In this document: positions 48,650 to 60,429 of the stretch, piece by piece
How the letters are laid out: every line of letters begins with the position of its first letter
Numbering within the stretch: the first letter of the stretch is position 1
DNA from: Manis javanica
Taxonomy: Eukaryota; Chordata; Mammalia; Pholidota; Manidae
DNA length: 64,000 nucleotides
Assembly (NCBI RefSeq): GCF_040802235.1
Contig: NC_133166.1
Coordinates: 114,528,991-114,592,990 of the forward strand
Direction: 5' to 3'
The notes under the pieces: generated by a model
Database searches by the model: none
Told to the model about the DNA's origin: nothing
Seen by the model: the letters and a program-made list of their open reading frames with translations, nothing else
Made by a program: the position numbers and the translations under genes

Positions 48650-48960
48650 GCTGCCCCGCCCCCTGCCGGTGCGCCTGCCATTGGCTGGAGTCGGGCCCGC
48701 TGCACAGAGGCGGCCTACCATTGGCTCAGGCCTTTGCTGTTTGCGTGCTTGTGGGGGTGGGGGACAGTCGTCATTCCCTGGAACCCGCGGACTTCCTCTC
48801 TCCCTGTCTGGGTCATTCTGTCTGCCGGTCGCTGGCCCCAGGCTCGCTCTCTGGCCCGAGACCTCTCTCTCTCTCAGCAGCTGTCCCTCTCGTGCCCGCT
48901 GGCCTCTCTCTCTCTCCTTCCCCGCAGTCGCCTCCTTCTCCGCCTGCCTGGGTGGCCATC
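48650..48960 (+). promoter_or_regulatory. POLD4: POLD4 promoter with twin CCAAT boxes, and 5' UTR
   Basis: Two reversed CCAAT boxes in identical context, CCATTGGCT at 48678-48686 and 48718-48726, lie 40 bp apart in GC-rich DNA without a TATA box. This NF-Y-type layout is common at S-phase and replication genes. A C/T-rich leader runs to the ATG at 48961. Confidence 0.65.
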
Positions 48961-50055
48961 ATGGGCAGGAAGCGGCTCATCACTGACTCCTACCCTGTAG
49001 TGAAGAGGAGGGAGGGCCCCGCTGGGCACAGCAAGGGGGAGCTGGCACCAGAGCTAGGTCTCTGAGGTGTGGGTGGGGGGGCGGGAGGAGTGGTCGCCAG
49101 GGGACAGAGGACGTGGGCAGTGGAAAGGGAAGTATGTCCTCTACTTCCTACACCGGGCTTGGCCGCGGACGGTAGAGGCGAAGGGGTGGGGAGGGTTGGG
49201 GGGCAGTGGGACAGCTGTGAGAGGAAGGGCAGGGGACCAGTCCTGCAGGACCAGCGTGTCGTTGCAGGGGAAGAAACCCAGCCCCTGAGCGTGAGCGTGG
49301 ATGAAGCGGCGCTGGAGCTGCTGAGGCAGTTTGACCTGGCCTGGCAGTATGGGCCCTGCACAGGTGAGAACGCCGCAGCACACCCCGGAGCCTGCCCTGT
49401 CACCCACGTCTCCTGCGCAGTCTGAACCTGTGCCTGACCCTCTCAGGCACTGTCGCAGTGTCAAGATCCCAACACAACCTTCCACACACATCTCTAGCCT
49501 GGCCTTCTCGCTCTCTACGAGGCCCCAGCATCTTCTTCCCACCATGGCAGGGATCACACGGCTGCAGCGCTGGCATCGGGCAGAGCAGTTGGGCTTGGAG
49601 CCTCCCCCCGAAGTGCGTGAGGTGCTGCAGACTCACCCTGGAGATCCCCGCTTCCAGTGCAGGTCAGAGAAAGGCCACGGAGGGCTTTCACGGGAGCCAG
49701 GGCCTTCTCTAGGCACCACCAGCCTGCTGGCCTCTGGTAGGGGCTGCCCTGATCTGAGAAAGAAACGGTTGAAGATTTGGGGGTCCTTGCTGAGCAGGCA
49801 AGAAGGTTCTACAAGGTGCCTGGCTCAAGAGGGCAGAAGGTTGCTTTCACAATTCTTATCTTTAAGTTAATGGTGGGGAAGGGTGGACCCAAAACGCAAG
49901 GACTCTCTGTTCAGTACTGAGGGGTTGGCCAAAGTTTATAAGCCGTGGCGAAGAACTGGGGCCGGTGAAATCAGATCAAATTAACTGGCCCTCTCTGGTT
50001 CCTCCTTCCTACCTGTCCTTGTACACACAGCCTCTGGCATTTCTATCCTCTTTGA
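48961..50055 (+). CDS. POLD4: DNA polymerase delta subunit 4 (p12)
   Basis: Exons 48961-49057, 49268-49363, 49551-49662 and 50031-50055 total 330 nt (109 aa; human 107). The start MGRKRLITDSYPVVKRREG contains the variant PCNA-interacting motif KRLITDSY. The middle carries LELLRQFDLAWQYGPCTG and ITRLQRWHRAEQ, and the protein ends PGDPRFQC plus SLWHFYPL from the tiny last exon. p12 stabilises the four-subunit polymerase delta and is degraded after UV damage or in S phase. The second exon differs from human (SVSVDEAALELL for SRDEEEAELELL). The exon-1 donor is weak, so that border is the least certain. The same strand as CLCF1. Confidence 0.95.
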
Positions 50056-50496
50056 GGCTCCACTGAAGACCTCCTGCTGGCTACCCAAGAACCTTAGCAC
50101 ACAAGAACCAGTTGCCGCTGTTCAGCTCACCTTTGCCTTGGAGAACCTTTGGCAGGAAGGAGTCTCACAGGGAAGGAAAGGCTGGATCCGACCTCTCCGC
50201 AGCACAGCCCCCCATCTAACCAGCAGGCTGCTGGAGCCCCCTCTGAGAGCTGACACAGCTCAAGTCCAGTATGTCCTACATTCAGAGTGACAAGGACCTG
50301 GCCATGACCCTTCCGATGCCTCCCAGACCAAACCACTTCAGTCCTGGGGACGAAGTGGCAAACTAGGCACAGCCTTAGGCAAAGCCAGACTCAGGCAAAT
50401 GATCTCAGAAGCAAAGATGCACTCCCCACCTAAGGCTGGGCATCTGAGGGCAGAACTGGCTAAGCTCACGGGGCAAGGGGTTCACTAATGCTCATC

Positions 50497-50502
50497 AATA
50501 AA
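50497..50502 (+). terminator. POLD4: Candidate poly(A) signal of POLD4
   Basis: AATAAA about 440 nt past the stop codon. It is the first good signal downstream, so the 3' UTR would run to about 50,520. Confidence 0.6.
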
Positions 50503-51194
50503 GAACACTGAGCCTGGAAGCCTGAACTCCAGCCCCTTAATGTGGCCCTGCTTGGGCTGGCAGCACCCATAAAGTTTATAGGTGGGAGAGAGCCAGCACC
50601 TTGCTTTCCTGCAAGCTGCACGCGGCTCTTCTGCTGCCTAAGCCTAGACCTGGGAGGGAGGAAAGACCTCAAGAGACCCTGGCACAAGTCCTCACAAAAG
50701 CTGAGCAACCTTTGATGCCCCCTGGTGGTGCAGAGGGAAACTACTCTTTAGTCACCTTAACTGACCAGCCAGGGAAAACATGCCAGACTGCCACCCAGCC
50801 TGCCCAGTGTTGTCCACTTCACAAAAATGGCTCCTCTCTCAGAGGAGGATCCAGGGCCCCACAGCTCATAAGGTTCAGGCAGACCTACACATTCCCAGCA
50901 AGCACCTCTGCTTCCCGCATGGAGTCCACCTGGACCCAAAGCAGGGTTGGGGGATCATTCCACTCACAGCACCTGCTCAGAGATGGTGGGGAACTGGACA
51001 GTGCTGGGGTGGAGGAGAACCAGCCGAGCCAAAAACACTGCTTAGGGGACCCTGGGACGGTGAGCCACAGAGAGGGAATTAGTACTCCTTATGTGGTGTT
51101 GCCTTCAGTTGATGTATCAGCCTTCCATCCTGGGGCACAGAGAAACATCACTATTGACTCCTTGGAAAAAGGCCTAGAGAGCTGTTGAGCACTG

Positions 51195-51350
51195 ACCATG
51201 CCTCAAATACATGAAATGTATTATCTCTAAACTTCCCAAAAAACCCATTAAGGTAGATGATACAGGGAAGGAACTGAAGACTTCAAAGGTTGTGCAAAGT
51301 TGCCCAGAAGCACCAGCAGGTACTTGGTGGCACAGAGACCAGGGGCCATG
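51195..51350 (-). repeat. MIR SINE, antisense
   Basis: Degraded reverse-complement MIR with 'cccattaaggtagatgatac', 'agggaaggaactgaagact' and 'tgcaaagttgcccagaagc'. Confidence 0.5.
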
Positions 51351-51379
51351 AGCATCAGGTTCTTCCCACCTCTACCATG

Positions 51380-52560
51380 ACCCTGGCTGTCTGCTGAGCA
51401 CCTGCTATGTGCCAGGCTCTAGAGGTCCTCTTGGGTGTTCTTACTGGTGAGGAGATGGAGGGAGACAAACTTGTAAATATGTCAAGTGGTGGTCAGTGTA
51501 GAATTGGGGTTAGAAGTCAGAGAATGCCAGGGGTGCTAGAGGAGCTGGTCAGAGAATGCTCTGCGACAGGTTGGCATTTGAGCAGAGACCTGCAAGAAGG
51601 ATGGGAGTGGGGCTTGCACCTACAAGAGTGCTCCAGACGGAAGGAAGCAAGCACACACTCCCCCACGCAGGAGTGTTCCCAGCCCAGTCAGGGAACACGG
51701 AGGCCAGCGTGGCCAGGGCAGAGGGAGTGAGAGAAGCATGGTGGGAGATGAAGCCAGCGAGGTAGCAGGTTGGTCCCATAGGGCCTTGCAGGCCAGGATA
51801 AGGAGTGTGGAGTTTATTCTGAGTGACAGAGGAAGACACTGGTGGGTTCTAAATCAATAAATGACATAATCAAACTTCGTTTTGAAAACATTACTGGCTA
51901 TTGATGGCGAATGGGTTATGGGGCTGAGGAGAGAAGAGGCAGGCAAACCACTCAGGAGGCTCTGGGGGTCGGGCTTACGACACCGATGGTGATTTGGACC
52001 AGGGTGGGGAGATGAGGGTGGGGAGAAGCAGCCAGATTCTTTCTATATTTTGATGGGAGAGCTGACCAACAGGACGTGGTGATTGAGGTTTGAGAGAGAG
52101 AGAGAAGCCAAGGGTAACTCCAAAGATTTTGGCTTGAGCGACTGGAAGGACAGTTTCCATTGCTAAGATGGGGAAGACTGGGAAGGGTAGGATAGGGTGG
52201 GAATGAACGGTCTGGGTTTGAAGTCTGTGACACCCAAGGGGAGACGGGGAGTAGGTAGTGGATATGCAAGTCTGGAACTCTTGGGACAGCTCGGGGTTTG
52301 AGATGTAAAGTTGGACATCTTTTAGATGGCACTGAAAGCTGTGAGGATAAGAGTACCTGAGTGCGTGCAGAGACAAGAAGTGGTCCAAGGATACCCCTGG
52401 GGCTTCCGTGCTTAGAGGCAAGGGAGAAGACGGCAGGCAGCAAAGGAGACTAAGGAGAGGCATGACTGGAGGAAAATCAGAATGGGTAGGATTTGGAGGC
52501 CTGGGCAGAAGGTGTTTCAAGGTCTCAGACGCTTCTGGGAGGCCAGTAAAGTGAAGCCTG
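51380..52560 (-). repeat. L2 LINE, antisense, about 1.2 kb
   Basis: Runs through the L2 3' region in reverse: 'gacaggttggcatttgagca', 'agggccttgcaggccaggat', 'aaggagtgtggagtttattc', then into the reverse-transcriptase part ('atttggaccagggtgggga', 'ggctt gagcgactggaagg', 'gagatgtaaagttggacatc'). Confidence 0.7.
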
Positions 52561-53044
52561 AGAACAGCGCACTGGGCTTGGCAAGGTGGAGGTCCCTGGA
52601 GGCGGGTGGTTCCGTGGAGCGGGGCGGAGGAGCCCCCGGAGTGGGCTCAGAGGGAGGGTAGGGCACGTGCGCATGGGGCAGCCTGTCCTTTCAGGGACTT
52701 TGTACTATGAAGGGAACACAGAGAGAGAGCAGTAACCAGAAGGGATGTGGGATCCAGAGAGGGTTTTCCTTTGCTGTCTTGTCTCGGGTTTTGTTTCAGG
52801 TACAGTAATGATGCAGCATGATCACACAGTGGGGAGGGACACTGGTGTTGCGTGTGAGTGAGGTCTTTGTGAAGGTAAGAAGGGCCAGCACTAGTACACA
52901 GCAAAAGGGTGGCCTCAGATGGAAGCATCCACTGCGACAGGAGGGGAAGCACGGGGTTGTGGGAGTAGGTGCAGGTAGGGGGCTGCAGCGTGAGTGGCAA
53001 CGGTGGAGGATCAGCTGTTTGCTGAGAGCCTGGCATGGCTGGGA

Positions 53045-53245
53045 GGAATCTGATGTTTACGAAGTGCCCTTGGGCCCTCTGTGGTGCTGAACTCAGCACC
53101 TCCATTGTCATCTAGTTGATTTCTCAGGAAGTCTCACTAGGTAAGTGTTATCCCCCATTCACAGGTAAGGAAACTGAGCCTGCGAGGAAAGGCAACTCGC
53201 TTGGTCAGTGAACACCGAGGCCCACCTCACACCTAGGTCTGCCTT
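53045..53245 (-). repeat. MIR SINE, antisense
   Basis: Reverse-complement MIR: 'taagtgttatcccccattca', 'caggtaaggaaactgagcct' and 'ggcaactcgcttggtcag'. Confidence 0.65.
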
Positions 53246-54029
53246 CCCACTGTGGCACCCTGTACCTGTGCCCCCTGCTTCTCTGCCGCAAACCTGCATG
53301 CTAGGTGCTGAGGATGGTGTTGAAGAGATTAAGACCTACCCATGTGGAAAGTTAAAAAGAACACTGTAATACAAGGGGCACCTCAGGGCAGTGGAGTTGT
53401 GTAGACACAGTTCTCAGGAAGGAGGGAGCAGCACCATGTGTTAAAGGGCCCCTCACCGCAGGGGCCCTGAGCGCAGGGAGGCCACCCCCATTGCACTGGT
53501 CCCCTGCACCAGCTCCTTCTCCATCCGGGTCCGTGCTCTGCACGCCCTTCCACTGCATTCCGAATGCAGACTCCTCACTGTGGCTGGGGGCTGGCCCAAG
53601 ATACCTCCATTCTGAATATTCTTAGTAGTTGTATATTTTGTCTTAAAAACCTTTGGCTAATTTAGCATTCTGCTCCATGATATGTCTGGAGTAGTTTTAT
53701 GTCTGCAGCATAAAAATGGATAAAGTTACCAAGCAGAACGAATGCTGCAGGAAGATGCACCACGTGTGGCCTCTCAACTCCAACAGGCCCCCGACCCCTA
53801 CCCTGCCCAAGCTGGGCAGCACGGCAGAAAGCGCCACACATGCTTAGCAGAAGGAAATGGGAGTCAGTGGCCCTTGAGGGATGAATAAGGGCCCAGGCAG
53901 AGAAAAAAAGTATCGTAGGCTCGTTCAGGGACTGAGCTCAGCAAAGGCGACACGGAGAGGCAGACACTCAGGGTAGAAGTGTGCAGACCGCCATAGTTGC
54001 TGCATGAAAACCGGCGTGATAAAAAGCTA

Positions 54030-54200
54030 GCATTTCAATGCGTACTACATAACCAGCACTGTTTTAAGTGCCCGTTATCCTCACTGCAACCCTAGAAATA
54101 ATTATAAACTTTTTATAAAGTGACTCTGAAATGGAAATTCTGACACAGCAAGGCTAAGAACTTGCCCAGGGTCACACAGCATGTCAGTATCTGGAACAGG
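54030..54200 (-). repeat. MIR SINE, antisense
   Basis: Reverse-complement MIR: 'agcactgttttaagtgcccg', 'ttatcctcactgcaacccta' and 'gaacttgcccagggtcacac'. Confidence 0.7.
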
Positions 54201-54950
54201 ATTGATGTCTGCACTCATATCATGCAGGGTAATGCTAGTGAGGTGGACTGGGACCAAAAACAGATTCTTTGGCCTGAGACAAAGGAGCCTGGACTTATCT
54301 ATGGTGGTGACAGCACATGAAGGTCTTTCAGCAGGAGAGAGACGGGATAAAAATAATCATTCTGGACCATCATTTGACCAGGTCTGGAAGAAACACTAGA
54401 CAGGGAAGTAGCTGCAGGCAAGACCGCCAAGTGGGATGATATTAAATATTTAAGACATGGTGCTGAGACCCTGGATTAGAGAACAGAACACAAAGGACAA
54501 AGAGCTACAAGAGATATTGCAAAGGAAGTTGAAAAGACTTGTGTTTGGGAAGAGAAGAATGGGGAGGAGGCATCAAATTTGACTCAGGTTTTGAGCTTGG
54601 GTAGGTGACAATGCTAATGCTATGAGCAGGAAAATGGAGACTGGTAGGAGAGACAGGCTTGATTTCACGCATGTTTAGTTTGAGATGATGATAGGACACC
54701 CAAATGGCATAGATGTTTCTAGTGAGCAGTGGTAACCTGGAAGTCAAGTCCGGCAGAAGGTCGGGGGAGAGTATGGTGTCCAGAACAATCTGCACAGGAC
54801 AGACACTTGAGCCCATGAGCATGGATGATTCTCTGAGAGAGACAGGCCTGGCCACAAAGGCAGGATCAAGGATGGCACTGGAGGAAATGCTCTCTAGAAG
54901 AAGGTGGATGACCAGGAAACAAGATGGGAGCACGTCGGAGTGGCAGGAGA
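54200..54950 (-). repeat. L2 LINE ORF fragment, antisense
   Basis: On the minus strand the peptide HLKLNM aligns with the L2 reverse-transcriptase motif HLKLNMSKTEL. Plus-strand phrases 'catgtttagtttgagatgat' and 'gataggacacccaaatggc' are its complement. Confidence 0.6.
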
Positions 54951-56339
54951 GTCCAGGTAGAGCAGGGTTCAGTAGGGTCCCGAGATGTCACAGGAGGGAG
55001 GGCCTGGCGTGACGCTCAAGATGTCAAGGAAGCTATCTAGGAGGATCTGGAAAGGCGACAGGCTGACTCACCCCAATTCCATCTCCCTATTTCCTGTTTC
55101 CCTCTGTCCCCGTTTTTCAGCTTTCTGGCATCCCCAGCTGTCAGTAACTCCCGGTGCCACACCCACTGATGAGGGCCACGCTGACTCACTCTTTATTGAC
55201 TCAGATGTGGCAACATTTATCCACCTTCAAACTCAGACACTCACTAGTAGCATGAAGGTTTGAGGAGATAATTTACCAAGAAACTCAAACAAGAGAAAGT
55301 AACAGGTTTCTGAATTACTCTTGAAGTAGATTGAAGCTACAGCAGTGCCAGCTTTAGGCGGATTTGGGTTAACACCACCTCTAGGACTTAGGGGATGCTC
55401 AACATGATTGCTAGTTTTCTCTGCAGCTAGGTTTCTAGTTTATCCACATGAGCCCTCACCTAGGAAACAATAACTCTGTGCTAGTCATGGAAGATGCAAA
55501 TGATCAGAACCCCAGATCTAGAGCTCTAAGAGCTTACTGCGGTAGGGAAGAGAGGCAGTGAAGAGGTGCAAGTGAATTCCAAACACTGTCACAAGACCGG
55601 TGTGAACGTGACACTGAGAACTCAGACTTCCTGTAGTTGGGTATTTAAGGATGAGAAGGGGTTTCCACAAAGTGGACAAGGTTCCAGATCCTTCTTGAGC
55701 CCTGCTTTGTCTCTGGAAGGAAAAGGCCTTTCTTAGAAATCTCTTCTGGGGTCAATGCCTGCATCCCCTAACCAAGAGGTTCTGATGGCTCCTAGTCCTG
55801 CAAGGACTTGCATATTGTTTTTCTGTGCAGCCTTCCCTAAAAAGAGCTAAGGATTTCTCCTCTGCCCCTGTGTTAACCTGTTTATAGTGTATTGCAGCAG
55901 GTCACACTGCTACAGTCATAGAGTTCATTGCCTCCGCTGCTAGGATGTTTTATCCCTGGCATGTGTACCTAGCACAGGGTCAGCTACCCTAGTAAGCACT
56001 CAGAGCTGACAGAACCTTCCCACTACATTCACACCTGCTGTTTAGTCTGCTGGTCCTTCTAGCCTGTGAGATCATCTATGTCCAGTTGTGAAGGCCAGTC
56101 TAAACTCCAGTGAAATCTGGTCTATAAGTCACTTTTCCTGAGGGTTATGTGGCCTTGATGACAGGAGCCATCTTTGCCTAGAGCCTTCTCAGCAAGGAAG
56201 GCATCAAAGCAGCCAACTTCAGAAGTGGATTCCTTTACATATTCTGCTTTGAAGCCTGTGCCTGCACTGGGCCAGCCTGCCAAATGCTCATCTGAGGGCC
56301 ACTCAGATGCAGAGCAGAGGCAAGCATCGTATCTAGGGT

Positions 56340-56930
56340 GCAAAGGGGTCCTTGGGTACAACTCCAACAACACCAATTTGGCATTATTTATCAAAATTAC
56401 AAATGTACATATACCTTTCAGCTCATACTTAGAATTTTATCTTATAGATACACTTATGTGTAATATAACATTTTTATTATAGCATTATTATTTATTATAC
56501 ATTTAACAGTAACATTGTTTTAGCACTGTTGTAATAGCAAAGATGACAAGCAGCCTAAATGTCTATTGATAAGGCACTATAAAGCAAGTTATAGCACATG
56601 ACGGAGACTACACTGCAGAAAAGTTCCAGGAAATGCCTTATGTATTGGAATAGAAAAGGATCTCTAAAATATACAGCTAAGTGGGAAAAAAAAGATTTAC
56701 AGAACAGTGTGCATAATATGCTACAATTTGGGCAAAGGTGTGTGTGTATTTGCTTGTATTATGCATACAGTGAAGGACACCCAGTAAGCTGATACAATTA
56801 GTTGCCTTTGAGAGGAAGGTAACTTGGTGGCTTGGAAATAAGAATAAGGGGAAATTTTTCACTGAATAGTACTTCTGAATTTTGAACTATGTAACTATAT
56901 TACCTATTTAATCAATCAATCAATCAATAG
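56340..56930 (+). mobile_element. Old L1 LINE 3' end
   Basis: Typical L1 3' sequence: 'acaaatgtacatataccttt', 'gtaatagcaaagatgacaag', 'cagcctaaatgtctattgat', 'aacagtgtgcataatatgct' and 'tgaactatgtaactatatta'. An (AATC)n tract closes it. Confidence 0.75.
56902..56928. repeat. (AATC)n simple repeat
   Basis: About five units of 'aatc' at the 3' edge of the L1 fragment. Confidence 0.85.
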
Positions 56931-56934
56931 GAAA

Positions 56935-57385
56935 ATGTTGATGTATTTTACAAATACTAAAAAGAATAGAGCAATCCTATGGGGGAAAGGTTTACTGGGT
57001 CATGTACTGTACTGGCTTTGTGCAGGGGTCGGGTCTCCTGATACTACACCCTTCTTACTACATTCCAGCAGGAGAGAAAGGTTTCCTACCTGTCCCTATG
57101 GTAGGGTCCTGGCAGGGGGAAGATCCAGGACTGGCTCTCTAGAAGGCCCGTTTCTTCTTTTACTTGATCTCTGCCAGGCACCTGGCATTGCCCTACCCGG
57201 GACAGGAGTCAACTTGTCATGGCGACAGGTTTCACAAGCGTCCAAGCACGACGAGTCCAGTGTAAGTCCAACCGGTCCATTCCCTATTCACTTAACAAGT
57301 GCATTTGGGGCCCTTGTTAGTGTGAGTACTATGTGGAATATACACCTTGGAGAGTTCTTGAAGAGTTCTCAGTCTATCCTTAAAT
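56935..57385. other. Unassigned segment between two L1 pieces
   Basis: An open frame of 170 codons on the plus strand (56935-57447) crosses this stretch but runs on into L1 sequence and shows no domain. I assign neither gene nor repeat family. Confidence 0.4.
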
Positions 57386-57860
57386 ATATGATAAGAGGCC
57401 CAACCTCACTCAAAATAAGATTGGCAAAAGCTAAAAAACTTGGGTAGAAAAGCTAAAGATCTGTTGGCCAGGGTTGGGGGAAACAGGTGGGAGCACAAGG
57501 TGGGTAGCCTCTACAGAGGAGATTTGGTAGTACTAATAAGACAACATAACATTTGCCCTTTGAACCAGCAATCCCAACTCTAGGATCTTACCCCAGAGAC
57601 TCACTTCCACAAATATATAACAACATATTCACAAACTTATTCGCTGTGGCATTATTTTTAATCATAGAATATTGGAAACAACCTAAGTTCCTTTCCATGG
57701 AGACTGATTATATAAACCTACCAATGCAATACCATGTAGCTATAAAAAGAAAGAGGCAGATTTCAGCTAGCTGATACATGGAGTGATTTCCAGGAAATAT
57801 TGTTAAATACATAGCATGCTACCTTAGTGTAAGAAGGAAGGGGAAATAAGATATATATTT
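57385..57860 (+). mobile_element. Old L1 LINE 3' end
   Basis: L1 phrases in order: 'agattggcaaaagctaaaaa', 'agcaatcccaactctaggat', 'atattggaaacaacctaagt' and 'taccatgtagctataaaaag'. Confidence 0.75.
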
Positions 57861-57889
57861 GAAAAACAAAACATAGGAAGAGGAAAGGA

Positions 57890-58140
57890 TCTTTCCAGGC
57901 CTCTTTTCTTGGTCTGTAAAAGGCCAATTTCAACCTGTGTCTTCATATCATTTTCCTTCTGTACATGTCTATATCCAGATTTCCTCCTCGGTCATCATGG
58001 CAGGATCTACTCTAGTGACTTTATCTTGACTTCCTACCTCTGGATAGACTCCATCTCCAGATACAGTCACATTCTGAGGCTCTGAGGGTTAGGATTTCAA
58101 CATATGAATTTGGGGGGGGATATAATTCAGCCCATAATCA
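57890..58140 (-). repeat. Old interspersed repeat, possibly LTR-derived
   Basis: Phrases 'cctgtgtcttcatatcattt', 'gatacagtcacattctgagg', 'gggttaggatttcaacatat' and 'ataattcagcccataatca' belong to a common mammalian repeat that I take for an old LTR-type element. Family and orientation are uncertain, and it is incomplete. Confidence 0.35.
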
Positions 58141-60390
58141 AGTCTGTCTTGTTGCTATTTATTTTCTATTTGTCTCATATTCTTTTGTTCCTCAGTTCTT
58201 CTTTTCCTGCCTTTTTTCAGGAATGGAATTAATATTGAATTTCATTTTATAAGTCAATATTCAGTATTTTATAGTAAATAAAAGTTATTTCCTTTTTAGT
58301 TATACCTCTTTTTTTTATGGTTGCTCTAGAAATTACAATATGCATCACTATTTTATCACAGTCTAACTGAACTTCTTCACATTTCACAAACATAAGAACC
58401 TTACAATAATACAAATTTATTCCCCAATCTCTGTGCTATTGTATTTTATTCCGGTATATCATAAACTGTATCTTTTAATAATATTACTTTTGCTATAAAC
58501 AGACAATTGTCTGTCTTATGGAAATTAAGAGAAGAAGAAAGCCATTCTTTTATAGTTAGCCAAATATTTATCATTTCTTTAGATCTTAATTCCTTCCTAC
58601 AGATAGATCTGAGTTCCCAGATTTCCTTTCAGCCTGAATAATTTTCTTCAGCACTTCTAATAGTGCAGGTCAGCTGGCAACGAATCTCTCATCTTTTTTT
58701 CCTAAATGTCTTTATTTCTCCTTCATTCTGACAGGCATTTTCATTGGCTACAGACTTCTAGGTTGAAACTCACCTTTTGTCAGCACTTGAAAGTTGTCAT
58801 CCCATTGTCTTCTAGCCTCCACTTTTTCACACCATTGTTCCTCTACATATAATGTGTCTTTTTTCACTAGCTGCTCTCAAAATATCTTCTTAACCTTTGG
58901 TTTTCAGCAGTTTGGGGATAAGGTACCTCGTTTAGGTGTGATTTTTTTGTGCTCATTCTGTTTGTGATTTGCCAAACTTTTGGAATCTGTAAGTGAATGT
59001 TTCTCATCAAATTTCAGAAATTTTTTTGACCGTTATCTCTCCAAGTATTTTTTTTTTGTCCCAGTCTCTGTCTCCTCTCCTGGAACTCCAGAAACATACA
59101 TTAGACTGCGTGATATCATTCCACAGATCGCTGAGGCACTGTTGGTTTATATTCAATATTTTTATCTCTGATGTTCGGATGAGATCATTTCTAGGACCCG
59201 TCCTTAAGTTCATGCTCTTTACTTCCGCTAAGCCTTCTCCAATCTTCAGGTAAGCCCATACAATGGATTTTCCCATCTATTTGGTTCTTGGTTTACAGTT
59301 TCAATTATTCTGCCTAGATTCCCCATTAAGACCACCATATTTTCCTTTAAGTTCTTAATCATATTTATAATAATTGCTTCAAAGCCCTTGTACACTAATT
59401 CCAACATCTGCATCATCTCAGGGTATGTTTCCACTGACTTTTTTCTTGGTCGTGGGTCATATTTTCCTTGAATGACTAATGATTGTTTATTATATGCTAG
59501 ACATTGTCTAGGAAATACTGTCTTCCTTTAAAGAATGCGGAGTTTTGTTCTGGCAGACAATTCACTTCTGGCAGTTCTCCATGAGCATTTTGAGACTTGG
59601 TTTTAGGAATTATTAGGCCCGGTCTAGAGTGGCCTTTGCTCTTGGGAAGGGGTTAGCAACCAGCTGACCCTTGTAAGGAGACAGACAGTAAATTATTCTC
59701 AGCTTTTCCGACCATATGATCTCTGTCACAACTACTGAGCTCTGCCACTGCAGTACGAAGTCAGCCACAGACAACATGTTGACAAATAGGTAGGCATGGC
59801 TGTATCTGGCCCACAGTGGGCAAGATTTGGGTAGGCAATAATTTGCCGACCCCTGCTCTAGGATGTGGTCCTTAATCCTAAGGCATGGCCTTTCTAGTGT
59901 CTCAGGCCAATCAATACCCAAAGTATTAATGAACGTATTTCACTCTGGCTAGGCCAGAGTGCAAGTTCTCCCAGCACTGTATGGTCTCTTGTACGGCCTT
60001 TCCAACCCAACTCCATGGCAGCGACTCTCTGCCAGCTCTCACCCTGCACATAGCCCAGTCTGCAGCTAAGGACCTACAGAGAACCCACATATGGATTTCT
60101 TGGCATCCCCCAAGACCCAGCACAGCTCCCACCTTTCTGATACCCTGCCCTGTAATTTCCAGCTGCTTCCACTCTGATTGCTGCCTTATCAACTCAGCAG
60201 AACTGTTAAGGTCTGCTTGGGCCCCACCTTAAGTGTTCTCCTTCTCACAGTATTCACAGTCCTGCTTATTGTTTAAAGCCTACTAATAGTTGCCCTATAT
60301 ATTTTACCCAGGTTTATAATGGGAAGGCTCTGGCATGGTCAGAAATAGAAGTCCTAGAACTCAATGATTAAAATTTTTTTCTTTTCATTC
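58140..60390 (-). mobile_element. Old L1/HAL1 element, antisense, with ORF1 remnant
   Basis: The minus strand reads from a 5' UTR (about 60390) into an ORF1 remnant and a downstream part ending near 58140. The frame at 59276-59007 includes SDLWNDITQSNVCFWSSRRG, aligning with the L1 ORF1 motif SDLWDNIKQSNI. Plus-strand text such as 'ggttgctctagaaattacaa' and 'cagatagatctgagttccca' follows the complement of the same element. ORF1 is interrupted by many changes, so the element is long dead. No ORF2 is evident, which favours HAL1 or a truncated old L1. A DNA transposon is nested in its 5' part. Confidence 0.7.
59645..59864. mobile_element. Nonautonomous hAT DNA transposon
   Basis: Terminal inverted repeats of the CAGGGGTCGGCAAA type: left 'aaggggttagcaacc', right 'tttgccgacccctg'. 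The inside includes 'ctgtcacaactactgagctc' and 'catggctgtatctggcccac', as in the common ~220-bp mammalian hAT/Charlie-like MITE. Flanks 'gctcttgg' and 'gctctagg' look like an 8-bp target-site duplication with one mismatch. Confidence 0.7.
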
Positions 60391-60429
60391 TCTGTCCTTT
60401 TAAAAGGTCTAGAAGCAATAAAACCTTAG

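Larger units (their letters stand above)
41610..48650. other. CLCF1-POLD4 intergenic region
   Basis: No supported gene. 42.2-44.0 kb has MIR and L2 pieces. 44.3-47.8 kb is GC-rich, looks unique and contains only chance open frames. 47.8-48.0 kb has a MIR-like fragment. 48.05-48.65 kb rises in G+C toward the POLD4 promoter. Confidence 0.6.

Noticed and set aside
56935-57447. 170-codon plus-strand open frame between L1 pieces
   Set aside because: It runs from an unassigned segment into L1 3' sequence and has no domain similarity I can recognise, so it is more likely repeat-derived than a gene.
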